Shown: positions 7,574 through 15,175 of the stretch, in pieces
Numbering within the stretch: the stretch's first letter is position 1
Layout: every line of letters begins with the position of its first letter
Assembly: GCA_033085395.1 (NCBI GenBank)
Contig: JANQBS010000542.1
Location: forward strand, 1-15,175
Source of the DNA: Xanthoparmelia taractica
Lineage: Eukaryota > Ascomycota > Lecanoromycetes > Lecanorales > Parmeliaceae
Direction: 5' to 3'
DNA length: 15,175 bases
Made by a program: the position numbers and the translations under genes
The notes under the pieces: model-generated
The model's input: only the letters and a program-made list of their open reading frames with translations
Databases searched by the model: none
Told to the model about the DNA's origin: nothing

Positions 7574-10118
7574 ATAGTACTAATTTAGCTTTTCAATAAC
7601 GAAGATCAAGTTAGAATATATTTTAGTTATAAGATATATAAGACTTTTAATTCGTTTTTAATAATCTCGCTAATTAACTTATTCTTCTTTAGATCGAGCT
7701 AATTAAATAGACTTATATTTATTAATTAAAGTACTAATCGAGGTATACTACTTTATATCGTATTACTAAAGTATCTTTTTAATGTATTGTAACTACTTAA
7801 TTACTAGCGTATTCTTAATTCGATAAGTTTAAATACCTAGTATTCTTTTTATTAATTTAGAGTCTTTCACCTTAAAGACTTACTTAATCTAATTCTTGAT
7901 CTAGGTTATAAATACTTTAATTTTAGTAAATACGAGAATATTATTAACATAAAGAACGATAATAGTTAACTCGTTTCCAGTGATTCGAATAAAAATATAT
8001 TTATCTAAAGAAATGACCTTAAAATCTATCTTTCTAAGTACCTTACTAAATTTCTAATTTTAAATACGCGGTAACTATTTAAGATTATATAAACTCTTTA
8101 GTAATTATAGTTTATTTCCTTTGATATCTAACGGGATAGGAAAGCCCTGTGAGAAAGTCATATAGATCACTTCTCGTAGAATACTATTGAGATATACGTT
8201 GTTTATATTTAGTTAATAATATAGTAGTTCTAGAAATACTGCGAGCGCGAATAGTAATCGTAGGGATTTAAATCTTATAATAAGAGTAAACGTCTTATTA
8301 AAATCGATATTAGTTATCTAAGTAAAACCTCGAGCGATTAATCTAACTTTATACTTATCGATAATCTTATCGAGATTATATTTAATCTGCGTCCCGCTGA
8401 AACCTAAACGATTTTCCATATACTATTAATCATATGAATCGTGAGTTCAGTAGCCATGGCTATAATCCATTCTCGTGAGTTAGGTCTATTAATAGCTTCT
8501 TCGTATGTAAGCGACTCGATCTTTGATAATCTATAAACGAGGTATACTTTTAATTTACCGAATTCTTCAAAGAATTTCTAGCTTGTAATCTTCTTTCTAA
8601 TGCGAACTAGCCTATTGAATACTACTATTAATTTAATAGATCGTTTATTAGAGACTCTAATTCTAGAATTAGACGCTGGTATAGTAGTTAAAATATTTGA
8701 AATTAATGGTTTATAAGTCGCTAAAGTCTTATCCCTATTAAGTATTTTAGTGACGAGAACTCTCGATATTAAGAGAGGTTTAACTGGAGAGCTACCCTTA
8801 TTTTGCTGGTCCTACGGGTTAGATTGCGAATCGTCTTCGGTATTTGAGTTCTCCTGCGAGAGATATCTCTCTAATTCGAGTTCGCTTAAAGATATATTTT
8901 AATTATTTATTGATAGCGACGTGACGTGATCTCCAGACTGTATATTATTATTCTAATCGTCGTCGTCGCTAGATATAGCATTATTCAAGATATCTAGAGC
9001 TTTATTAAATGTCTCGATGCGATTAAGATTTATAACTAGAATATCTGCTCGCAATTAGTTAAATTTCGAAAGTAAGTCTTTAAGTAACAATTTTAAACCT
9101 TTACGATTCTTATAAAACTTTATATTCGTAGACCACTCGAATCGATTCTTATTCGGCCTATACACACGATACTAAGTGCTCGAATAATATCCAGTATAGA
9201 TCCCTAGATAGTTCACGGTGTTCAGCTTAATATCTCGTTGCTTCTTAGCTAGAAATACTCTACATATATACTCAAACACTCTCTCTTTGCTGAGATCTAA
9301 TTTCTTCTTAAATTATAGCTTATTAGATAACTTACTTCCTCTATTTCTCTGCGATAATCGATTATATATATAATATACGTATATCACGGCCTTCGCTTAG
9401 AAGATCAATAATAATTCGAATTAAATTAGCATCGATCTGGCGAGCGTGATCACGATTCTATTAAATCGTTCGAAAATCTCGTTTTAATATACGATATACG
9501 TGCTCGTAGACTTTATCGTCACACTTATATTCAATAATTCTTTCTAAGTATCTTAATACTTCTTCGCGTTATTCGCTCTAATCGTTATAATCGATATATA
9601 GTCTTTTATCAATAGCAATCTGACGTTATTTAGAAGAAATTCATAAATACTCGTCTTCGTGACGAGTGAGCGAAGAAATATTCGTTTAATCGCCTTATTA
9701 ATTAGTAATAAAAATAGAGTGTATCGCCCTATAATACTTTCAACTAAAAATAGCCCCTAAAAGTCCGTATAAAGCCTCGCTTCGAGCATCGTTATCTTGG
9801 TCTTAAGCTCGCGATTAATCGTTCTAATTATCTTTAAGACGTCATATATCTTATATTCGAAGTTCGTTAATACGTTAAAAGTCTCAACACCGCTCGTATA
9901 CTAATATAGATCTTTTAGTCGATATGCGCCCGCATAATCGAATCGTTTATATACGAGTTCGAATATCTTTCTAGACGACTTGTTCACAGTTAAGATCTCA
10001 GTCGATGCTAATTCCTTACTTACTTACTTCTACATTACTAATTTCTAATTCTCCTAAACCGCTAATTCCTAAATTATAAATACTCGATCTAATACGTAAT
10101 TCGTAAGTTCGTATAAAC

Positions 10119-10289
10119 TATTCGAATAGTGGGACTATGGGTTAGTGTGTCTTATGATCCAGTCCCTATTTCAGATGCATGCGCATATACGAGGAACACG
10201 TGTCTTCGAGAGTACTATATGTATGGGTCTTATATTATTAGTTAGCTCTTTATTCGAATTCTTCTCACTTAGAGTAATCGTATTCTTTT
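10119..10289 (+). repeat. Repeat A1 (copy B)
   Basis: This 171-bp segment matches 14325-14495 without gaps; differences are nearly all transitions. It begins TATTCGAATAGTGGGAC (TAATCG in A2 and in copy A) and ends TATTCTTTT at 10289, after which A1 and A2 diverge completely. The 65-codon open frame at 10145-10342 lies mostly within it and is not a gene. Confidence 0.85.
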
Positions 10290-10389
10290 GTGATCTTTAT
10301 TTAACTAATTTTGAATTATTAAATATTTACACACTAGATTAGCATATATTCTTCTTATCTTATCTATATCTACATCTATTTTAATCTTT

Positions 10390-11500
10390 TTAATTATTTA
10401 TTTTTCTTATATTATAACTATCGCTATTAGACGCTTTAAGGTATTTAAGAAGATCTTTAGCAGACTTAAGGCGCTCGTAAAGGTTATTATATTCTCTTTT
10501 CCCCCTCGCTTCGCTCGATCCCGTAGAAATAAGTTTATAATATCGAAGATATTCTTTCTAGAAACTCTTAGCCCAAGCGTAATTGAGAAGATCGATATTA
10601 AGATCTTTAGCTATCGCGATTAAGTCTTAGAACTAAAAGAACGTCTCGCTAAGTACGAATATAATCGTTATAAGCAGTATTGAATATATAAGTTACGCTC
10701 TCGTCGCCGTTATCGTTATTATCGATACTATTTATTCGAGTTTAGTAGTGATTCAGAGAAGAATAATAATCTTAGAGTCTCTTTTATATATATTAAAGAT
10801 ACGCGTTTCTTTCTTAATCTTCATAAACGCTATCGCGTCGTCGATATTAAGTATTTCAAGCAAATCTTCTTTAAGACGTTTAAATTCGAAAATCTTATTA
10901 AATTAAATCGAGAATACGCTAATCGCGCCGATACGAATAATACTTAGAAAGTAAATAGAATAGTATCTCTGCTATAGTGTTTCGAGGTGTATAGCTAGAT
11001 CATATATTATTATGCATATTTCATAGTGGTTATCCGTCTATAGAAGATACTATTAGATTATCGTTTTCGCCTAACTAAGTTATTAGCCTTATATAAATTT
11101 AACTTTATTCGAGAATATTATTATGCGTTTATAAACGCACGTATCTTAAATAATTAGAACGATTCTATAGTCTAGATTATCGAGAATAGACGTTATAGCA
11201 ATCTTCTACTGCGTAAAATAATCGCTCTTATCGATATTAAGTAGAACTTAGATTCTACTTTTAAATTCTCCGCTATATATTAAAATTTTAATAAGGAATA
11301 ATACTCACGCGAGTACTATTAGTATATTTATATCTATTTTAATTATTAGCTAAATTACTTAGCAAATACGTATTATAAGATTAAAATCGAGGTCTTAAGT
11401 ATTAATCTTATCTCGCTTAATAATCGAATTTCGAAGCTTAAATAACTCTTAACGCACTCGTAGATACCTACATTACTACTATACATAGCAGAAGAATTCT
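10390..11500 (+). pseudogene. gag-like protein remnant with Cys/His cluster (copy B)
   Basis: One frame (codons beginning at position 1 modulo 3) runs through the region with stops. It shows a basic N-terminal stretch (VFKKIFSRLKALVKV), PPRFARSRRN near 10501-10530, a probable coiled coil (VLELKERLAKYEYNRYKQY) near 10625-10680, an Arg/Tyr-rich patch near 10690-10730 (originally probably Arg/Ser-rich), then FSSDSE, HKRYRVVDIKYFKQIFFKTF near 10822-10880 and YKFNFIREYYYAFINARIL near 11092-11150. From about 11281 to 11360 a run of Tyr codons (NFNKE, stop, YSREYY, stop, YIYIYFNY) sits where fungal DIRS gag-like proteins carry a CCCH/CCHC zinc finger; each TAT or TAC is one G-to-A change from Cys or one C-to-T change from His. 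Function is inferred from position and composition. Confidence 0.6.
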
Positions 11501-11954
11501 TATACGCGCTATACGATTTATTAGATCTAGATTTAATTAATTAAGATTCGCTATAAGTAAAAAATTAAAATCGTTAATTAAAGAATTATTTAAATCTTAT
11601 ATTCATAAAGATTCTTTTGACTATTCTTCGAAAGAAAGTAAAAATCGAATATCGAGGTTAAATTCTACGTCATCGTAATTATAATTATTAATTAATCCTC
11701 GTAATATCTAATATACTAACGGCGAACCTTTAAAAATAGCTTTAATATAATCGCCTAATCGAGATTAATTCTTAGGCGAAGCAATAATTCGTCTACTCGC
11801 CGTCAGGGCTAGTCTCGAAGTATAATAATAATTAAAGACGTATTTATAATCTCTTATTCTTATATAATATTTTAGTTAATAACGATATATCTTAGAATTA
11901 AGAGGCTCTAAAATATATTATATATGATAACGTAGTAATCGCACTACTATAATA

Positions 11955-13100
11955 AGGTCTTAAGACTTAGTTCGTTAAAAGAGACTTAAAAGACGTCTTT
12001 AAATATATATCGATCGTAATTTTAAATTAATAATTACTAGGATTTTACTATAACGATAACTATTAAATAAAACAATATCTACCTTTCGGCCTACGTATAT
12101 TATTATTTATATTTAATTTATTCGCAAAGGCCCTTAACTAAATCTTAGTAATAGTTCTTCTTTAAATTATAGTGTTTTATTATCTAGATGATTTCTTCGC
12201 TATTTTAATATTAATCGACGATACGATCGCATACGATTAACAATTCGATCTCGTATATAAAGAATTAGACTTTAAAATCAATTACACCAAGGATATTATA
12301 AGTATTATAATTAATTTTCTGAGAATTGAGTTCGATAGCATTTTAATATAGACTAGACTTTCTTTCAATAAGCTCGCTCGGGCGAGAAATACGATTAAGA
12401 ATCTTCTAAATCGAGCGATAATCTTATATCGCGAGCTCGAGTTAGCGATTAATTTCTTATTATTTGCCGCTAAGATCGTAATCCTAAGAAGAGCGTTCTT
12501 AAGACGACTTTTTGATGCTATTTAAAGGTCAACCGCACTTATTAGAATTATATTACATATAAAGATCAATCTACGATAATGGAAGATCTTTCTAAAAGAC
12601 TGAAATAGCCTTAAATTAATTCGTCACGTTACTAGTCGATTAATATAATATATTTAAATCGACGTATTAGGGATCTATAATATAAAAAACTATATTCTAG
12701 AGTATCCAGACCTCTTGTAATCGATTTAGGGGACTTTTAATATTTCGATAATTACACGTTATTATTAGAAAGATATCTAGTTTAAAGAATAAAGATCGTA
12801 TACCACGCTATTCGACTATGGTTACAAAGACTTCGAGAATTACAATTAATGCTATATTGCAATAACGACGCATATATTTATAATCTTAGAAAGTTCTCTA
12901 TTCGCGAATTAGTTATAGTCTTACTACGAGATATAGTAATGCTATTAACTAAATACGATATCTATTTAATCTCAATATAAATCTCAATCAAGATTAATAA
13001 GCTAATAGATAACTTATCACGCTTTCAATATCGAAAGATCGCTAACGTATATTCACAGCTAAGATATATCTTAATCGCTTCGCAGAGCTAGAGCGAGACC
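11955..13100 (+). pseudogene. DIRS-type reverse transcriptase / RNase H remnant (copy B)
   Basis: In one frame: VKRDLKDVFKYISIVILN near 11974-12027, two stops where Trp is expected, LLGF, then YLPFGLRILLFIFNLFA, and the catalytic YLDD at 12181-12192 followed by FFAI. Downstream are IEFDSI, LARARNTIKNLLNRAI near 12373 and NFLLFAAKIV...RRAFLRRLFDAI near 12450-12520, the characteristic DIRS thumb/connection region. RNase H follows in another frame (position 0 modulo 3), implying one indel between about 12601 and 12801: VYHAIRLWLQRLRELQLMLY, then INKLIDNLSRFQYRKIANVY near 13000-13047. The LPFGL and Y-L-D-D-F-F forms are those of fungal DIRS elements, not Gypsy or Copia. The YLDD survives here but not in copy A. 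Confidence 0.8.
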
Positions 13101-13261
13101 CACTAAATTCCTAATATAATCAGACCGCATTACTATAAGAGATAGCTCATTTTCTTTAATAAAATTTAGCCGCAAAGACGCGAAAAATATATATTATATT
13201 TATTAAGTCATATAGCGCTTATTACGCTATTAATAAAAGCACTTCTTTTTTTCCAGCGATC

Positions 13262-14065
13262 GTTAACTTACTCGCTAACTAAATCGTATATCTTAATATA
13301 AGACGAGTTAAGACTAAGATTATTAAGATCTATCTATTAGACGTTAGATTAGCTCACGTTAATATAGAATATAAGAATCTTACGATATTTTATAATCCTT
13401 AATTATAAAGAATAATCGTCGATATTTAATATCTACGAGGCGAGACTAAGATAAAAAAACATCGTTTAATTATTAAAGACTTATTATTATAGATACTTAC
13501 TTATATTAATCAAGAAGATAAGGTCGGAGTAACGCTCTATATAATCTTTTATCTCGTATTCGCCGTATTTCTTCGTATAAGCGAGTTCACATATATTACA
13601 CGTAATCGCAAAGATCGAGACTTTAAGTAATAATTCCTCACTCATCGCTCGGTGAGACTATACGAGAAATATCTCGAATTTATACTTTTAGTATTTAAAA
13701 CGAATTTCTTTTATTAAAAAATAACACTCACTATTACGACGTTAAATAATAACGCTTATATAATAAAGGCTTTACGATATCTCTTTAAATAAAAGATCTT
13801 ATTAAATAACCCTCTCTTTTAATTAGATAAGGGCTCTTTTATTAGAGAACTAGTTGTCGATTAACTTCGTCAAATACTAATCTCGCTTAATGTGAGAAAT
13901 TATTATTTAAAGTACTTCTTTCGTAGAGGGACTATTACTTTAGCACGCGAGGCGGGCCTTAGCGACGATAAGATTATACTATTAGAACGCTGGAAGTTTA
14001 ATTTCTATCGTCTCTATATTATTATTCACCTCGAGCGAATACTTATTACATCACGAAGATATTAG
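13262..14065 (+). pseudogene. tyrosine recombinase (phage-integrase fold) of the DIRS/Ngaro element
   Basis: A single frame (position 2 modulo 3) carries the whole protein with scattered stops and no indels. The N-terminal core-binding part includes KIIKIYLLDVRLAHVNIEYK. The catalytic part begins FAVFLRISEFTY, with the first Arg of the RHRY tetrad at 13574-13576. The second box, KYFFRRG, has Tyr at 13913-13915 where the family has His (CAC to TAC), and Arg at 13922-13924. LAREAGLSDDKI follows, then LLERWKFNFYRLYI, with the likely catalytic Tyr at 14015-14017 (the Y of LYI). It would integrate circular element DNA by strand exchange through a 3'-phosphotyrosine link. Loss of the His, the LGRW-to-LERW change and the stops make it inactive. 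The TAG at 14063-14065 may be a mutated codon and not the original stop. Confidence 0.8.
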
Positions 14066-14166
14066 TATCTTTCGTCTTATTAGCGCTAGTACTAGCGATA
14101 CTCGTATCGTTAGGCCGCTATGCGAAGTCTTCTACGAGATCTCTATATAACGTCTTTTAATTATTT

Positions 14167-14327
14167 GAGAGTTTTCTAGCGCTAGAGTACGTTTAGGGGC
14201 TTATCTAGGCCTATTAACGATCTAATTAAGTCTATTAACTATTAATTTTAGCGTTAAAACAACTTAATTAACTATCTATAGTATTACTTAATCTCGATAT
14301 ATATATCTTTATAAATAAGAATACTAA
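14167..14327 (+). repeat. Repeat B1 (copy B), RIP-mutated
   Basis: It aligns with 14564-14724 at a constant offset of 397. Over 14169-14327, my hand count gives about 38 differences in 159 positions, all transitions; about 35 of them are C-to-T or G-to-A going from B2 to B1. The closing TAA (14325-14327) is shared with the start of A2. Confidence 0.85.
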
Positions 14328-14495
14328 TCGAATAGTGAGATTATAGATTAGTATATTTTATAATTTAGTCTCTATTTTAGATATATGCGTATATACGAAA
14401 AACACGTGTCTTCGAGAGCACTATATATATGGGTCTCACATTATTAGTTGACTCTTTATTCGAATTCTTCTTACTTAGAGTAATCGTATTCTTTT
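14325..14495 (+). repeat. Repeat A2 (copy B), RIP-mutated
   Basis: It is a direct repeat of 10119-10289 and, inverted, of 3100-3270. It begins TAATCGAATAGTGAGATTAT and is more AT-rich than A1, but conserves TACGAAAAACACGTGTCTTC and GAATTCTTCTTACTTAGAG. The B1/A2 junction is where a circularised element would rejoin its ends. Confidence 0.85.
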
Positions 14496-14563
14496 ATTCT
14501 ATTTACTCACGTCTATATATAGCTATCTAGTTAGATATTCCAGGTCTATACCGCATAGATATA
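14496..14563 (+). other. 68-bp spacer between A2 and B2
   Basis: This has no match next to A1 or B1. It contains small inverted motifs (TCTAT ACCGC ATAGA hairpin near 14544-14560). Composition shifts here from AT-rich to balanced, so the right limit of heavy mutation falls inside or next to it. Confidence 0.6.
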
Positions 14564-14724
14564 GGGAGTTTTCTAGCGCTAAGGCACGTTTAGGGGTCTA
14601 TCTAGGCCTGCTAACGACCTAGCTAAGCCTACTAACTACTGACCTTAGCGTTGGGACGGTTCAATCAACTATCTACAGTACTGCTTGGTCCCGATGTGTA
14701 TGCCTTCATGAATGAGAACACTAA
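14564..14724 (+). repeat. Repeat B2 (copy B), nearly unmutated
   Basis: The direct repeat of B1 keeps the G and C that B1 has lost (for example CTAGCTAAGCCTACTAAC against CTAATTAAGTCTATTAAC). It ends at the TAA at 14722-14724, after which homology stops, marking the right end of the element. Confidence 0.85.
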
Positions 14725-15097
14725 ATTCCGGGGAATTTGTGAGGGAGCCCGACTCTCTTTGGCCTCCGGTAGAGGCGACCTATAGAATCCACTCCCCTTT
14801 AAGCTTCTAATCCCTCATGACCTCCCTAGCCGTCCCCGTAACATTAATCGAGCCGAGGAAATTAACTTTCATTTATATTTACTATTCCCTACATTGCTAG
14901 CCACCATATCGACGCGGCCGAGCCTATTAAGTGCGATTGCGAAGGCTGATTGGCTATTACTAGGGGTCTATAATATCAAGCTTAACGGCGTGATAGTTCT
15001 TTATAATAGTGCGGTCGAAGATGGGGATCCCTAATTTGCGTTAGTATCGCCTAATGTCGAGGACTTCTCGTACAAGATGTGATGAAGAAGACGCGTA
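14725..15097. other. GC-richer flank without a recognised gene
   Basis: I see no coding frame with family motifs on either strand and no Copia continuation. The segment has normal CA/TG content, so it has largely escaped RIP. It contains a minus-strand CCAAT box (14949-14953) inside a 12-base word, GATTGGCTATTA, that also occurs at 3617-3628. It may be ordinary intergenic DNA. Confidence 0.5.
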
Positions 15098-15175
15098 TAT
15101 TTACGGGTCGGAAAGGTGTGGTATCTATTGAACATAGTCGTTTTCAACTTTTTTTCAACTTTTTTTAAAAAATTA
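15098..15175 (+). mobile_element. start of a second element sharing the nested element's TIR
   Basis: TATTTACGGGTCGGAAAGG, then TGTGGTAT, at 15098 closely matches the terminal repeats of the 6531-7571 element. The following bases resemble the inverted right end (GGTCTGGTATATTTGATG). TA precedes it at 15096-15097, as expected for a TA target duplication. The interior then differs (a T-rich tract with a repeated TTTTTCAAC at about 15138-15167), so it is a related family member cut by the window edge. Confidence 0.6.

Larger units (their letters stand above)
5680..10118 (-). mobile_element. Ty1/Copia LTR retrotransposon, RIP-degraded, 5' end missing
   Basis: Read right to left, the domains follow Copia order: GAG-pre-integrase, integrase, RT, RNase H, polypurine tract, 3' LTR. 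Integrase before RT distinguishes it from Gypsy. The 5' LTR, gag and protease are absent: the sequence stops at 10118 where copy B starts, and I see no Copia continuation beyond copy B at 14725. The body is interrupted by the 1,041-bp element at 6531-7571. The left end is approximate because no second LTR is available for comparison. Confidence 0.8.
5942..10118 (-). pseudogene. Copia gag-pol polyprotein remnant (GAG-pre-integrase, integrase, RT, RNase H)
   Basis: Landmarks on the minus strand, from the 5' side: a GAG-pre-integrase box at about 9945-9918 reading RFDYAGAYRLKDLY, where RFGHAG-like is expected (zinc-finger His changed to Tyr); integrase with a DF-stop-GLF box near 9760-9743, then FERFNRIVITLARSMLI and a TVNYLGIYTGYYSS block near 9200; an acidic linker; RT beginning TYEEAINRPNSREW near 8510 with RLIARGFTQ-like and KSLYNLK blocks; the catalytic box at 7951-7940 reading YVNN where YVDD is expected, so both Asp codons became Asn; RNase H with LRFRRDDNLVVYS and NRKST on either side of the nested element; and a C-terminus ending DQAANILIKSLAPQAFQRDK and a final stop at 5944-5942. 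Stops abound. The catalytic substitutions and stops fit G-to-A and C-to-T changes. Confidence 0.8.
10119..14724 (+). mobile_element. Ngaro-like tyrosine-recombinase retrotransposon with split direct repeats, copy B
   Basis: The order is A1 (10119-10289), gag-like region, DIRS-type RT/RNase H, tyrosine recombinase, B1 (14167-14327), A2 (14325-14495), B2 (14564-14724). A1/A2 are offset by exactly 4,206 and B1/B2 by exactly 397 throughout, with no indels. A1...B1-A2-B2 split direct repeats together with a DIRS RT and a recombinase, and no integrase, define Ngaro-type members of the DIRS order. Such elements integrate a circular DNA by site-specific recombination and leave no target duplication; I see none. 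I see no room for the methyltransferase-like ORF that DIRS1/PAT elements may carry. The body is inactivated by stops, although several motifs survive. Its left end abuts the truncated Copia element; its right flank is unrelated. Confidence 0.85.

Noticed and set aside
10119..14495. Copy B as an LTR retrotransposon with 171-bp LTRs at 10119-10289 and 14325-14495
   Set aside because: The repeats lack TG...CA ends and a target duplication. A second repeat pair (B1/B2) straddles A2, RT motifs are DIRS-type, and a tyrosine recombinase replaces the DDE integrase.
1..14724. Copies A and B as one large inverted duplication event
   Set aside because: They share no flanking sequence beyond the element ends: a kinase-like fragment flanks copy A and a Copia remnant flanks copy B.
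1..15175. Mitochondrial or bacterial origin suggested by the low GC content
   Set aside because: The base bias is directional RIP (CA/TG loss with CG retained), there is a spliceosomal intron, and the elements are nuclear fungal retrotransposons.

Overview
The window looks like a transposon-rich, heterochromatin-like stretch of a filamentous ascomycete (Pezizomycotina) genome. It contains fungal-type degraded Copia and DIRS/Ngaro-like retroelements, a 52-nt GT..AG intron, and a heavy repeat-induced point mutation (RIP) signature: long AT-rich tracts rich in TA and poor in CA/TG, with Trp and Gln codons turned into stops. I see no intact protein-coding gene. Nearly every coding trace is a pseudogene, read here by following conserved family motifs through the stops.

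Layout. (1) 1-3270, minus strand: 5' part of a tyrosine-recombinase retrotransposon (copy A), cut by the left window edge. (2) 3271-3482, minus: the N-terminus of a casein-kinase-1-like protein kinase gene, apparently interrupted by copy A. (3) 3954 to about 5560-5640, minus: a nearly full-length pseudogene of an uncharacterised fungal family (probably DUF7924), with an intron and 11 premature stops downstream of its internal Met at 5211. (4) About 5680-10118, minus: a Ty1/Copia element with 3' LTR, polypurine tract, RNase H, RT, integrase and GAG-pre-integrase remnants. Its 5' end is missing. (5) 6531-7571: a 1,041-bp non-coding DNA transposon with terminal inverted repeats and TA target duplications, nested in the Copia RNase H. 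(6) 10119-14724, plus: a complete second copy (copy B) of the element in (1). (7) 14725-15097: a GC-richer, little-mutated segment without a recognisable gene. (8) 15098-end: the start of another element sharing the terminal repeat of (5).

The main result is the architecture of copy B. Repeat A occurs at 10119-10289 and 14325-14495. Repeat B occurs at 14167-14327 and 14564-14724. The order is A1 - gag - RT/RNase H - tyrosine recombinase - B1 - A2 - B2. These are the split direct repeats known from Ngaro-type elements of the DIRS order. The coding traces agree: a DIRS-type RT with YLDD, a DIRS-type RNase H, and a C-terminal tyrosine recombinase with recognisable R, (H)xxR and Y boxes. It would be easy to misread as an LTR element. 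B2 and the DNA to its right are almost unmutated, while B1 and A2 are heavily mutated, so the B1/B2 pair gives a built-in before/after record of the mutation process. The genes do not form an operon or pathway; they are successive insertions layered over two older cellular genes.
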